Source: Sphingopyxis sp. YR583 (GTDB lineage Bacteria > Pseudomonadota > Alphaproteobacteria > Sphingomonadales > Sphingomonadaceae). Taken from it: DNA of 64,000 nucleotides. Each line of letters opens with the position of its first letter. Position 1 is the first letter of the stretch. Below, piece by piece: positions 33,066-42,089 of this stretch. Below the pieces are notes generated by a model. The model was not told the origin of the DNA. It saw nothing but the letters and a program-made list of their open reading frames with translations, and made no database searches. The stretch is from assembly GCF_900108295.1 (NCBI RefSeq), contig NZ_FNWK01000001.1, forward strand, positions 1,426,001 to 1,490,000. The letters run 5' to 3'. The position numbers were made by a program, and so were the translations under genes.

Positions 33066-33231
33066 TTTTCATCTCCATAACCGGCCAGCCCATACCGGCC
33101 GTGAACAGCAATATCGGGGGTTTGACCGGCCGTTTCAAGCGAAACCGGACATCAGCAACATTCCAGCAACATATTAGCCCGCGACCAGTTAAGGATCGCG
33201 GTTCCGAAGATTGCGCCCTATGCTGTTTCCG

Positions 33232-33849
33232 ATGTCCACACACCGCCTGTTCGTCGCGCTATGCCCGCCGCGTTCGGTCCACGATATTTTGATCGCCGCG
33301 ATGCACGGCATTTCGGGGGCGCGCTGGCAAAATGACGAACAGCTCCACCTGACGCTGCGCTTTATCGGCGAGGTCGATCATCATCGGGCAGAGGATATCG
33401 CGGCGGCGCTCGGCGCGCTTCACGCGTCCCCGGTCACAGCGCGAATCGCGGGGGTCAGCCTGTTCGAACGGCAGGGACGGCCACATATGGTCTGGGCAGG
33501 GATCGAACCACATGCGCCGCTCGCGGCGCTGCACCGCAAGGTCGACCATTTGCTCGCTCGCGTCGGCGTCGCGCCCGAGATGCGTGCGTTCGTGCCGCAT
33601 ATCACGCTCGCACGGTTGAACCGCGGATCCGGTCCGGTCGGCCCCTTCCTCGCGCTGAACAATGACCTGGCCGGCCCGACATTCGAATTCAGCTATATCA
33701 CGCTCTATGAAAGCGAGCTTGGCCACGGCGGATCGCATTATCACCCCGTCGTGCGCTATCCGCTGGGCGGCGAGAATTCGGCCACCAGTGCGTCGGAAAC
33801 GGCGGCGACATCGTGCCACGTCGCGGCGAAGCCGTCGTCTTCTCCATAA
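33232..33849 (+). CDS. thpR: RNA 2',3'-cyclic phosphodiesterase (ThpR, 2'-5' RNA ligase family)
   Basis: A 2H-phosphoesterase with both catalytic motifs, HLTLRF and HITLAR, about 80 residues apart, and the family start THRLFVALCPP. It opens 2',3'-cyclic phosphates on RNA. The ATG at 33232 is chosen because it precedes the conserved residues by two codons; an ATG at 33220 and a TTG at 33211 are alternatives, and no start has a clear ribosome site. The last 30 residues are unusually Ser/Ala/Thr-rich and are encoded where the gene overlaps the convergent phosphatase gene by 94 bases. Confidence 0.88.
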   Translation: MSTHRLFVALCPPRSVHDILIAAMHGISGARWQNDEQLHLTLRFIGEVDHHRAEDIAAALGALHASPVTARIAGVSLFERQGRPHMVWAGIEPHAPLAALHRKVDHLLARVGVAPEMRAFVPHITLARLNRGSGPVGPFLALNNDLAGPTFEFSYITLYESELGHGGSHYHPVVRYPLGGENSATSASETAATSCHVAAKPSSSP

Positions 33850-34256
33850 TAGGGATCGGTAACGCCTTCCCCGCCGCGTCCGGGAAGAAGGTCGAGCATC
33901 AGGCGGAGGTCCGCCGTCGCGTCGGCCGGGCGGATCGCCAGCGCGTCGCGCAAATTGCTTTCGTCGGCGGCGAGAATCAGGTCGAAGCGGTAGAAATCGT
34001 CGCGCGACAATTGGCGGGCGCGGAGATCCGATATGTCGGTGCCACGGCGGCGCGCCTCGGCCTGCGCACGGCGGTCGGGGGCGTGGCCGACATGCCAGTC
34101 GCCGGTTCCCGCCGAATCGAGCGTCGCATCGAGACCGGCCCGTGCGAAGGCGACCCGCGCCGCGCCCTCGGCGAGCGGGGAGCGGCAGATGTTGCCGAGG
34201 CACAGGAAAAGGATTGCGGGCTTCGTAACTTCTCGATCGTTGCGCATATCGGCCAT
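33756..34256 (-). CDS. Low-molecular-weight protein-tyrosine phosphatase
   Basis: The active-site loop CLGNICRS (Cys19 to Arg25, C-x5-R) and the general acid in VTDPYYGEDDGF identify a LMW-PTP, a cytoplasmic phosphotyrosine phosphatase. Length 166 residues from the ATG at 34256, just after GGGAGG; a second ATG at 34247 is possible. The 3' end lies inside the convergent thpR gene (94-base overlap). No tyrosine-kinase or capsule gene is nearby, so the target is unknown. Confidence 0.9.
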   Translation of the reverse strand: MADMRNDREVTKPAILFLCLGNICRSPLAEGAARVAFARAGLDATLDSAGTGDWHVGHAPDRRAQAEARRRGTDISDLRARQLSRDDFYRFDLILAADESNLRDALAIRPADATADLRLMLDLLPGRGGEGVTDPYYGEDDGFAATWHDVAAVSDALVAEFSPPSG

Positions 34257-34354
34257 GTCCTCCCGCAAAGTTGAACCGACTTTCAACTTGCGCCTGTGTC
34301 CGGCTCTGCTAGCCATGGGGCATAACGATAATGGGTCAGGGAGAGGGTTGCCAG

Positions 34355-35941
34355 ATGGCCGATGACGACATGAGCGGTGCCGAGGCTTTGGCCGAACCGA
34401 AAGCGACCGGATATAGCTGGTATGTCCTGTCGGTGCTGGTCGTCGTCTATATCCTCAATTTCATCGACCGGCAGATCATCAGCATCCTCGCGGTCGACAT
34501 CAAGGCCGACCTCGGGCTGACCGACGGCGATATGGGCTTCCTCGGCGGCGCCGCCTTTGCGGTCTTTTATGCGCTGTTCGGCATTCCGCTCGGCCGCCTC
34601 GCTGACAATTGGAGCCGCGTGAAGTTGCTGTCGATCGGCCTGACCCTGTGGTCGGCGATGACCGCGGCATCGGGCTTTGCCTATAACCAGACGACGCTGA
34701 CGCTCGCGCGGATGGGCGTCGGCATCGGCGAAGCGACCGCGAGCCCGACCGCTTACTCGCTGATCTCCGACTATTTTCCGAAGCGGCAGAAAGCGACCGC
34801 GCTCGCCATCTATTCGTCGGGACTCTACCTCGGCGGCGGCGTGTCGCTGTTTATCGGCGCGCTGATTGTCGAGGCATGGAACCAGGCGTATCCGGCGGGC
34901 GGACCGATGGGGCTGGTCGGCTGGCAGGCGGCCTTCCTTGCGGTCGGCATCCCCGGCCTGCTGCTCGCACTGTGGGTCGCCAGCCTGCGCGAGCCGGTGC
35001 GCGGCGCGATGGACGGAACGCCGGGTACCAGTTCGCCGTCACCCTTTTGGGAATTCTTCAAAGATCTGGTGATGATCGTTCCGCCTCTCACGCTGATCGG
35101 AGCACTGTTGCGAGGGCCCGGGGCGCTGCTGGTCAACATGGTCGTCGCCGCCGTGATCGCGGCCTTCGCGTGGTGGATGATCCGCCTGACCGGCAATTTC
35201 CCGCAATGGACGGCGGTAGGCCTCGGCTATTATGCGGTCTTTTCCTGGTCGAGCGCGCTCCGCGCAAATGATCCCGCAACCTTCCGCCTGATCTGGGGCA
35301 CCCCCGCCTTCATCTGCACGACGCTGGGCTATGGCCTGGTCGCGCTTGCCGCTTACGGGCTCGCCTTCTGGTCGGCGCCCTATGCCGAAGTCATACTTGG
35401 CCTGCCCAAGCAGGAACTGGCCTTCATCCTCGGCGCGAACGGCGCGGTCGCCGGTTTTGTCGGCGTGATCCTCGGCGGCCGCCTCGCCGATCATCTCCGC
35501 GCGAAAAATCCGGCGGGGCGTGTCCTGATGATCATCTTTGGCGTCGTCGCCCCGGTCATCCCGATCTGGGTCGGCTATACGACCGAAAATTCGACGCTTT
35601 TCTATAGCATGAACTTCCTCGCCGGGATGCTCGGCGCCGCCGCGCTCGGCGCCGCCGCCGCGACGACGCAGGATCTGGTGCTGCCGCGCATGCGCGGCAC
35701 CGCGACTGCCGCCTTCTTCCTCGGCACGACACTTGTCGGCCTGTCGTTCGGGCCGTACATGGTCGGGCAGATTTCGGATCTGGCCGGCACGATCGTCGAC
35801 GGCAAGCCGGTCGGCGACCTGCGCACCGGCATATTGTCGCTGATCGGCGTCGCCCCGATCGCGCTCGCGCTGCTCATCTATGCCTATCGCACAGTGCCGG
35901 AGGCCGAAGCGACGATCGCCGAACGCGCGGCGGGCGCCTGA
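34355..35941 (+). CDS. MFS transporter, spinster-like family
   Basis: A 528-residue MFS protein with about 12 membrane segments plus extra hydrophobic stretches in the middle. The beginning YILNFIDRQIISILAVDIKA is characteristic of the spinster (SPNS-like) group common in sphingomonads, and motif A is IPLGRLADNWSRVKLL. The substrate cannot be told from sequence. The start ATG at 34355 has AGAGGG seven bases upstream. The gene stands alone. Confidence 0.88.
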   Translation: MADDDMSGAEALAEPKATGYSWYVLSVLVVVYILNFIDRQIISILAVDIKADLGLTDGDMGFLGGAAFAVFYALFGIPLGRLADNWSRVKLLSIGLTLWSAMTAASGFAYNQTTLTLARMGVGIGEATASPTAYSLISDYFPKRQKATALAIYSSGLYLGGGVSLFIGALIVEAWNQAYPAGGPMGLVGWQAAFLAVGIPGLLLALWVASLREPVRGAMDGTPGTSSPSPFWEFFKDLVMIVPPLTLIGALLRGPGALLVNMVVAAVIAAFAWWMIRLTGNFPQWTAVGLGYYAVFSWSSALRANDPATFRLIWGTPAFICTTLGYGLVALAAYGLAFWSAPYAEVILGLPKQELAFILGANGAVAGFVGVILGGRLADHLRAKNPAGRVLMIIFGVVAPVIPIWVGYTTENSTLFYSMNFLAGMLGAAALGAAAATTQDLVLPRMRGTATAAFFLGTTLVGLSFGPYMVGQISDLAGTIVDGKPVGDLRTGILSLIGVAPIALALLIYAYRTVPEAEATIAERAAGA

Positions 35942-36029
35942 TCTTTCGATCGAGACGCCCGCCAGAAAAATCAGTCCGCCGTCCTGAACCGCTGCCCCGC
36001 TTTCGCCGGAGCGGCGAACCCGGGCGCTT

Positions 36030-36602
36030 TTACTTCGTACCCTCTTTGACGATCACGCCGCAGGCGACGCGGCCCCCGCTGTTGCCGCTGGGATCGGTCT
36101 TGTAATCGTCGGGCCCCGCGTGAATCACGAAGGCGGCGCCGTCGGCGTCGAGCAGCCCGCCATCACCCTCGAACCGCGAGCCGACGAGGCGCAGCGTGGC
36201 GCGGCCGATCTGGTCGGGTTCGATGGCAAGGTTGGGCAGGTCGCCATGGTGCGCACCCATCGGATTGTCGCGACCATGCTGGGCGCCGGTCGGGTTCCAG
36301 TGCGGACCCGCGCTGGCGAAATCGGGCGCGTTGCACTGGCCGACGGCGTGAACATGCATGCCATAGGTGCCCGGCGCGAAGCCGCGCGCGACGAGTTCGA
36401 TACGCAAGCCGGTGGTGTCGCGGTAGATGTCGGCGCGGCCGCGGTCGGCACCCTTATTGTCGGTGAGTTGGGCATAGGCGTCGGGCGCGGGCAGCGTCGT
36501 CGTCGACTTCTTGCCCATGCCGGCGCAGCCCGCGAGCGCGAGCGTGCCGATGACGACGGCCCCACAGGCCAATATGCTTTTATGGCGCGAACCGATCGTC
36601 AT
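36030..36602 (-). CDS. sodC: Cu/Zn superoxide dismutase, lipoprotein-type
   Basis: SodC dismutates superoxide outside the cytoplasm. The 190-residue product begins with a lipoprotein signal (LALAGC, lipid-modified Cys26). It then shows the copper ligands MHVHAVGQC, the zinc region GPHWNPTGAQHG and GAHHGDLPN, and the last His in VIHAGPDD. Cys in QCNAPD and GGRVACGV would form the disulfide. All metal ligands appear present. It is a single gene, divergent from nothing close by. Confidence 0.94.
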   Translation of the reverse strand: MTIGSRHKSILACGAVVIGTLALAGCAGMGKKSTTTLPAPDAYAQLTDNKGADRGRADIYRDTTGLRIELVARGFAPGTYGMHVHAVGQCNAPDFASAGPHWNPTGAQHGRDNPMGAHHGDLPNLAIEPDQIGRATLRLVGSRFEGDGGLLDADGAAFVIHAGPDDYKTDPSGNSGGRVACGVIVKEGTK

Positions 36603-36747
36603 TTTTCTGCTCCCTGTCGCAAGATTTGAAACCAGAACGTCACGGCGGCGCGTTTCGATCCCGGTTCGCCGGTGATGCCGATATTTGCCGCGCGTTCCAA
36701 GCCCTTATGGAGATCGTGCCGTGACAAAATGTTGCGGGCGCAAAAAA

Positions 36748-36780
36748 GGGGCCGCGAATTGCTTCGCGGCCCCGTATTTT
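36748..36780 (-). terminator. Rho-independent terminator after the exbD genes
   Basis: An 11-bp perfect stem GGGGCCGCGAA / TTCGCGGCCCC (36748-36758 and 36763-36773) with a 4-base loop. A run of A lies to its left (36742-36747), which gives a U tract on the minus strand, and GTATTTTT lies to its right. It lies 25 bases after the last exbD stop and can end the tonB operon transcript. Confidence 0.9.
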
Positions 36781-36804
36781 TGGCCTGACGGCTCTGATCG
36801 AGGA

Positions 36805-37230
36805 TCAGAAGACGCGGGCGTATTGCTCGTTTCCGACGAAGCCCAGCTTGCCGACGCCGCTGCGCTTGATCACCGCCATGACATTGTCGACGACGATATA
36901 GCGAGCATAAGGGTCGGGCTGAACCTGCAGTTCGGGTTCGACCGGCAGAGCCTTGGTCTGTTCCAGATACTGCGCCAGCTGCGCGAGGTCGACCGGCGAA
37001 CCGTTCCAGGTGATCGTTCCGGCCGGATCGATCATCACCTTGTTCTTTTCGGGATCGACGTTGCTTTTTGCATCGGTCGGAACCGGCAGATCGATCTTCA
37101 CCGCGTGGGTCTGGACCGGGATGGTGATGATGAACATGATGAGGAGCACGAGCATGACGTCGATCAACGGCGTCGTGTTCATGTCCATCATCGGTTCATT
37201 TTCGTCCCGATCTCCAACTGCCATGGACAT
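36805..37230 (-). CDS. exbD: ExbD/TolR-type biopolymer transport protein (second copy)
   Basis: A 141-residue ExbD: a short cytoplasmic tail and one membrane helix carrying the essential Asp (MNTTPLIDVMLVLLIMFIIT). A periplasmic domain follows, ending in the YARYIVVDNVMAVIKRSGVG helix region. ExbD forms the proton-driven motor with ExbB that energises TonB. It is the last of four genes tonB-exbB-exbD-exbD, 35 bases after the other exbD. Two ExbD genes per operon are usual in sphingomonads and xanthomonads. Confidence 0.93.
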   Translation of the reverse strand: MSMAVGDRDENEPMMDMNTTPLIDVMLVLLIMFIITIPVQTHAVKIDLPVPTDAKSNVDPEKNKVMIDPAGTITWNGSPVDLAQLAQYLEQTKALPVEPELQVQPDPYARYIVVDNVMAVIKRSGVGKLGFVGNEQYARVF

Positions 37231-37265
37231 GCGATTATTCCTTCGTTCCTAAACGGAGCGCGCCC

Positions 37266-37787
37266 TTACAGGCGGCCCACCGTACCCGAACCAGGAGCCG
37301 GTTCCGAAATGAACCCGATCTTCTGGAAGCCGGCATATTGCATCGTGTAGATCACGCCACCGATGCACTGGTACGGCGTGTTGACGTCGCCGCGGATGTG
37401 CACTTCGGGGAAGTTTTCCTCGGTGATGTTCTGCGGACCGCCGATATCTTCGAGCAGCTGCTCGAGCTTCTTCTGTCCACGCTCCAGCAACTGCTTGGAA
37501 TCGACCGGGGTCTGGCCCCAATATACTTCACACGCCGTGCTCTCGGGGTTGGGCTCGCCATCGCCGTCGGTGTCAGCCGAACGGATCGAGAGCAGCACAT
37601 TCTCAGGCTTCGTCGTCGTCACCTCAAACGCCACGTCGGGCAGCTTCAGGTTCACCGTCTCCAACACCACGGGAACCGTGATGAGGAAGATGATGAGCAA
37701 CACAAGCATGATGTCCACGAGCGGAGTCGTGTTGATTTCGGACATTGGGGCTTCTTCGCCGCCCTTGTCGCCTACACTCATCGCCAT
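37266..37787 (-). CDS. exbD: ExbD/TolR-type biopolymer transport protein (first copy)
   Basis: A 173-residue ExbD with the same membrane helix pattern (INTTPLVDIMLVLLIIFLIT, including the proton-carrying Asp) but a longer periplasmic domain. That domain has an insert with acidic residues (ADTDGDGEPNPES) and two cysteines (ACEVYWG, YQCIGG). The insert distinguishes it from the second copy, so the two may not be interchangeable. It follows exbB by about 130 bases, which contain a stable hairpin. Confidence 0.93.
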   Translation of the reverse strand: MAMSVGDKGGEEAPMSEINTTPLVDIMLVLLIIFLITVPVVLETVNLKLPDVAFEVTTTKPENVLLSIRSADTDGDGEPNPESTACEVYWGQTPVDSKQLLERGQKKLEQLLEDIGGPQNITEENFPEVHIRGDVNTPYQCIGGVIYTMQYAGFQKIGFISEPAPGSGTVGRL

Positions 37788-37867
37788 AGGATTAGCATCC
37801 TGTCACAAAATTTCTGTCACGGACATCGGGACGGCGTGCCTGGAGCGCGCCTTCCCTGTCCAACGGA

Positions 37868-37901
37868 CCCCGCCTTTTCGCCCGATGGCGACAAGGCGGG
37901 G
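37868..37901 (-). other. Stable hairpin between exbB and exbD
   Basis: CCCCGCCTT (37868-37876) pairs with AAGGCGGGG (37893-37901), and an inner TCGCC/GGCGA pair extends the stem. No T-run follows on either strand, so it is more likely an mRNA-stability or partial attenuation element than a terminator. It could explain a higher level of upstream tonB-exbB message, but that is inference. Confidence 0.5.
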
Positions 37902-37915
37902 ATCCATGAGACCGA

Positions 37916-38734
37916 TCAGGCCTTTTTCGGTGCCGCGGCCGGAGCAGCAGCCTTCGCCGGAGCGGCCGACGCCGGCTTCACCTGACCGTTCGACATGATC
38001 GAACCGAGAACGTCGTTCGAGAAGGTCGACAGGCGGCGAGCGATCGCCTTGTTGCGGCTCTGGAGCCAGTTGAATGCGAGAACCGCGGGAACGGCCACGA
38101 TCAGACCGATTGCGGTCATGATCAGAGCTTCACCGACCGGACCGGCGACGGTGTCGATCGAGGCCTGGCCCGATGCACCGATCTTCACGAGAGCGCGAAG
38201 AATACCGATAACGGTACCGAACAGACCGACGAACGGAGCGGTCGAACCGACGGTCGCGAGGAACGCGAGGCCCGAGTTCAGCTTCGAGTTGATGTGGTTC
38301 TGCGAACGCTCGAGCGTGCCGTGCATCCAGTCATGCGCTTCGACGGGGTCGGTCAGCTTGTTATGCTCTTCGTTGGCGCGCAGACCGTCTTCGACGACCT
38401 GACGATAGGCGCTGTTCTTTTCGAGCTTCGAAGCGCCGTCGGCGAGCGTCGGAGCGCGCCAGAAGTTGGCGTCGACGGCCTTGCCCTGGTTCATCACCTT
38501 GTTCTGTTCGAACAGCTTGGTGAACAGGATGTAGAGCGTGCCGACGAACATGATCAGCAGGACGAGGAAGGTCACCTGCGAGACGATGCCGCCTTCGCAC
38601 AGTGCGGGAACGAGACCGTAGGGGCTCGCGCCTTCTTCCTTCACACACATTGCGGCGGGCATCAGGCTGAGACCACCTTCACCATGGGCGGCTGCCGGCG
38701 CCGCAGCGGCGGCGTTTGCGATCAGATTAAACAT
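37916..38734 (-). CDS. exbB: ExbB/TolQ-family proton channel protein
   Basis: A 272-residue MotA/TolQ/ExbB protein. It has a first hydrophobic segment after the N-terminus (VTFLVLLIMFVGTLYILFT) and the paired helices around GLAFLATVGSTAPFVGLFGT and ALIMTAIGLIVAVPAVLAFN that line the proton path. It ends in an Ala/Lys/Pro-rich tail. It assembles with ExbD in the inner membrane to energise TonB. It lies 58 bases after tonB and is co-transcribed. Confidence 0.94.
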   Translation of the reverse strand: MFNLIANAAAAAPAAAHGEGGLSLMPAAMCVKEEGASPYGLVPALCEGGIVSQVTFLVLLIMFVGTLYILFTKLFEQNKVMNQGKAVDANFWRAPTLADGASKLEKNSAYRQVVEDGLRANEEHNKLTDPVEAHDWMHGTLERSQNHINSKLNSGLAFLATVGSTAPFVGLFGTVIGILRALVKIGASGQASIDTVAGPVGEALIMTAIGLIVAVPAVLAFNWLQSRNKAIARRLSTFSNDVLGSIMSNGQVKPASAAPAKAAAPAAAPKKA

Positions 38735-38792
38735 ACTGGAAAATCCCTCTCAAAATATTCGGTAAGTTTCGAAACACAGATCCGTCGCGCGA

Positions 38793-39449
38793 TCAGCGCG
38801 GAATCTGCCAACGGATACGATTGCTGTACGTGCCGCCCGTGGGGTTACCCGCGCGATCCTTGCCCGGATTGAACCGGCCACGGCGCTGGATAAGCTTGCA
38901 GGTTTCGGCATCGAGGTCGGCATGACCGCTCGACGCGGTCACGTCACACGAGGTGATGCGACCATCGGCGCCATAGGTGACGCGGAACCCGGTGGTGCCT
39001 TCACGCTCTTCACGCATGGCACGGGCCGGATAGTCGTCGTTCGTCGCCCAGCGACCCGGGTTGCCTTTCGGCGTACCGGCGGCACTGAGATCAGGCGTCG
39101 GCGGCGGCGCCGGCGGTGCCGGCGGCGTATAGACGGGCGGGGGCGGCGTCGGCGGCGCCTTCGGCACCGACTGGACCGTGTTGGTCGTAACCGGCGGCGG
39201 AATCGGCGACGGCGGCGTCACAACCGGCGGCGGCGGCGGCAACTTGTTGTCCGGCGGCGGCGGCGGCGGGGGTTCCTCCGGCGGCGGCGGCTCTTCCACG
39301 TCCACCACATCCAATTTTTCGGCGAGTTTCTTGACGATACTGATATTCAAGCCGTTGACCAGGCCGTAGCCCAGAACCGCTGTAAGCAGACCAACCAAGA
39401 CAATCGCCACTACCCTGTTTTTAGGGTCGACATTATCACCATAAGCCAT
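38793..39449 (-). CDS. tonB: TonB energy-transducing protein
   Basis: A 218-residue TonB: N-terminal membrane anchor at about 14-32, a long Pro-rich spacer (about 52-120, many PP and PPPP runs) that spans the periplasm, and a C-terminal TonB domain with YPARAMREEREGTTGFRVTY and CKLIQRRGRFNP. It passes energy to TonB-dependent receptors such as the one at 57723-60116. It is the first gene of the tonB-exbB-exbD-exbD operon. The spacer-coding DNA is a GGC/GGT-rich near-repeat. Confidence 0.94.
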   Translation of the reverse strand: MAYGDNVDPKNRVVAIVLVGLLTAVLGYGLVNGLNISIVKKLAEKLDVVDVEEPPPPEEPPPPPPPDNKLPPPPPVVTPPSPIPPPVTTNTVQSVPKAPPTPPPPVYTPPAPPAPPPTPDLSAAGTPKGNPGRWATNDDYPARAMREEREGTTGFRVTYGADGRITSCDVTASSGHADLDAETCKLIQRRGRFNPGKDRAGNPTGGTYSNRIRWQIPR

Positions 39450-39718
39450 TCAGGGACGACGCTCCTTGCTAGATCATCCTGACACCAATTCCCTGCCGAC
39501 GGGTTCGGTTGCCAAATGCCCGGATGATTTCCGATGCGTTGTGCGAGACCCGACGGCGCTGCATCCGGCTTATTATGTTTTTGCCGGACACTTCGGGCAC
39601 GTCCTATCGCGGTGGCGGCACATTCGCAAACCCTTTATCAGCGGTTAATGTGCCATGTCCCATGATAGGGATTTCAACGCCGATAACGGTGTCATAAATG
39701 ACGGAAAGTGGATCGATC

Positions 39719-40600
39719 ATGCGCCTCCCCCACCCGGCCGCCATCGCCGGCATATTTGCCTTAAGCCTTGGAATCCCGAGCGTTTCCGCGATGCAGGCGC
39801 CGGTCGCCGCGCCGGTCGCCAGTCCGTACAGCTATGCCGACATCGCCGATCTGGCGACCGCGGCGCCGATCGCGCTGCACGCGCGCATATATAAGTCCAC
39901 GGCGCTCAAAACGGCACAAGCCCCCGGAGTCGCGGCGGGTCGCGCGCGATTCTATGTCGAGGCGGACGTCGTCAGCCTGATTCGCGGCAAGGGACCGCTT
40001 GCGGCGCGAATCTCGTACCTTGTCGACCTGCCGCTGGACGCGAAGGGCAAGCCGCCGAAGCTGAAAAAGAAGCAGCCGGTCCTGCTCTTTGCCCGCCCCG
40101 TCGCCGGCGCCACCGCCGGAAGCAGCAACACCGGCAGCGTCCAGCTGATCGCGCCCGACGCGCAACTGCCCTGGGATCCGGCGACCGAGGCGCAGCTGCG
40201 CGCGGTGCTGACCGAACTCGTCAAACCCGGCGCAGCCCCCGCGATCACCGGCATCGCCAACGGCTTCCACGTTCCCGGCACCCTGCCCGGCGAGGGCGAG
40301 ACGCAATTGTTCCTCAACACCAGCACGGGCGAGCCGGTGTCGCTGACGATCCTGACCGCGGCCGACGGGTCGCGGCGCTGGGCGGCCGCGTTCGGCGAAA
40401 TCGTCGACGGGTCGGCCGCGGTCCCGCAGCGCGACACGCTTGCGTGGTATCGCCTCGCCTGCGGGTTGCCGCGCCAGCTGCCGCTCGGCAAGCTTGCCGG
40501 GACCGCGCCCGAGGATCGCCGCAAGGCCGCGTCCGATTACGGCATCGTCCTTGGCGCGCTCGGCGACTGCACGCGCACGCGCAAGCCGCCGGTGAGCTGA
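39719..40600 (+). CDS. Hypothetical secreted protein
   Basis: A 293-residue product with a signal peptide (MRLPHPAAIAGIFALSLGI, Ser-Ala cleavage near residue 24). No recognised domain. The mature part starts with an Ala/Pro/Val-rich stretch, then YSYADIADLATAAPIALHAR and a beta-rich region. Three cysteines in the last quarter could form disulfides. It is divergent from tonB across 269 bases that hold no other gene. An alternative ATG lies at 39698, seven codons upstream. Confidence 0.7.
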   Translation: MRLPHPAAIAGIFALSLGIPSVSAMQAPVAAPVASPYSYADIADLATAAPIALHARIYKSTALKTAQAPGVAAGRARFYVEADVVSLIRGKGPLAARISYLVDLPLDAKGKPPKLKKKQPVLLFARPVAGATAGSSNTGSVQLIAPDAQLPWDPATEAQLRAVLTELVKPGAAPAITGIANGFHVPGTLPGEGETQLFLNTSTGEPVSLTILTAADGSRRWAAAFGEIVDGSAAVPQRDTLAWYRLACGLPRQLPLGKLAGTAPEDRRKAASDYGIVLGALGDCTRTRKPPVS

Positions 40601-40713
40601 TCGCGTAGCTTTCGGCATCGCCGAAACAGAAAAGCTTCCTTGTTTCGCCGGCAAAAGCCGATAGGGCGCTCGCGATGACGGGGCGAGGCCCCGTGCTTTT
40701 ACGGAGTTGCTTC

Positions 40714-42033
40714 ATGTCGCCCTATTCCGCCCCGACCGCTGCCCGCCCGCCGCTTCGCGTCGCGCTCGCGGGTATTGGCGTCGTCGGTGGCGGGGTCGTC
40801 AAGCTGCTCGAGGCGAACCGCGACCTGATCGCCCGGCGCGCCGGGCGGCCGATCGAGATCGTCGCGCTGTCGGCGCGCGACCGGCACAAGGATCGCGGCG
40901 TCGACCTGTCACCCTATCGCTGGGAAGACGATATGGACGCGCTGGTCGCGGCCGATGATGTCGATGTCGTCGTCGAGATGATCGGCGGGGCCGACGGCCC
41001 GGCGCTGACGCTCGCGCGGCATACGCTCGGCGCGGGCAAGGCGCTGGTGACCGCGAACAAGGCGATGATCGCGCATCACGGGCTCGACCTTGCGCGGCTC
41101 GCCGAAGAGAAAGACACGCCGCTGAAATATGAGGCCGCGGTCGCGGGCGGGATTCCCGTCATCAAGGCAATCCGCGAGGGCGCGTCGGCGAACGAGATCG
41201 CACGCGTCTATGGCATCCTCAACGGCACCTGCAATTATATCCTGACGCAGATGGAGCGGAACGGCGCGAGCTTCGCCGATGCGCTGAGCGCGGCGCAGGC
41301 CGAGGGCTATGCCGAGGCCGACCCGACCTTCGACGTCGACGGGATCGACGCCGCGCACAAATTGTCGATCCTTGCCGCGCTGTGTTTCGGGACGAAGCTC
41401 GACATCGGGGCGGTGACCGCCGACGGCATCCGCGGGCTGATCGCCGCCGATATTCGCGAGGCCGAAGCGCTGGGCCACCGGGTCCGCCTGATCGGCATGG
41501 CCGAGCGCGACGGAAGCGGCCTGTACCAGCATGTCCAGCCGTGCCTCGTCCCCGCCGACCACCCGCTCGCCTATGTGCCGGGCGCATTGAACGCCGTGGT
41601 CGCCGAGGGCAATTTCGTCGGCCGCCTCTTCTTCGAGGGCGCGGGCGCGGGCGCCGGGCCGACCGCCTCCGCCATTGTCGCCGACATCATCGACATCGCG
41701 CGCGACGAATATGGCCCCGCTTTCGCGATGCCGGTCGACGCGCTCGACGCGGCCCCCGTCGCCGACGCGGGCGCGCGGATCGGCAAACATTATGTCCGCC
41801 TGATCGTCGAGGACCGCATCGGCGTGCTCGCCGAGATCGCGACGGCGATGCGCGATGCCGGCGTGTCGATCGAAAGCCTGATCCAGCGCGGCAGCGAGGA
41901 CGGCAGCGGCGTCGTGATCGTGCTCGTCACCCACGAGGGTCCGGCCAGCGCGATCCACGCGGCGCTCGCGTTTCTCGGCGCGTCGGACCATGTCGTCGGC
42001 GCGCCGATGCATATGCCCATATTGGCGCTTTGA
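40714..42033 (+). CDS. hom: Homoserine dehydrogenase
   Basis: Reduces aspartate semialdehyde to homoserine on the way to threonine, methionine and isoleucine. The 439-residue product has the NAD(P)-binding loop ALAGIGVVGGGVVKLL, the catalytic region GGIPVIKAIREG and YGILNGTCNYILTQM, and a C-terminal ACT domain (HYVRLIVEDRIGVLAEIATA) for feedback control by threonine. The start ATG at 40714 has ACGGAG seven bases upstream and is preferred to an earlier in-frame ATG at 40675. The next gene follows after 56 bases. Confidence 0.96.
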   Translation: MSPYSAPTAARPPLRVALAGIGVVGGGVVKLLEANRDLIARRAGRPIEIVALSARDRHKDRGVDLSPYRWEDDMDALVAADDVDVVVEMIGGADGPALTLARHTLGAGKALVTANKAMIAHHGLDLARLAEEKDTPLKYEAAVAGGIPVIKAIREGASANEIARVYGILNGTCNYILTQMERNGASFADALSAAQAEGYAEADPTFDVDGIDAAHKLSILAALCFGTKLDIGAVTADGIRGLIAADIREAEALGHRVRLIGMAERDGSGLYQHVQPCLVPADHPLAYVPGALNAVVAEGNFVGRLFFEGAGAGAGPTASAIVADIIDIARDEYGPAFAMPVDALDAAPVADAGARIGKHYVRLIVEDRIGVLAEIATAMRDAGVSIESLIQRGSEDGSGVVIVLVTHEGPASAIHAALAFLGASDHVVGAPMHMPILAL

Positions 42034-42089
42034 CCCGCTTGTAATCCCGCGCCTCCTTGTTACCCATGCCCGGGGAACAGGGGGCGGAC

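Noticed and set aside
39060..39300. A possible short tandem DNA repeat
   Set aside because: The GGC-rich near-repeats are codons of the Pro-rich spacer of TonB.
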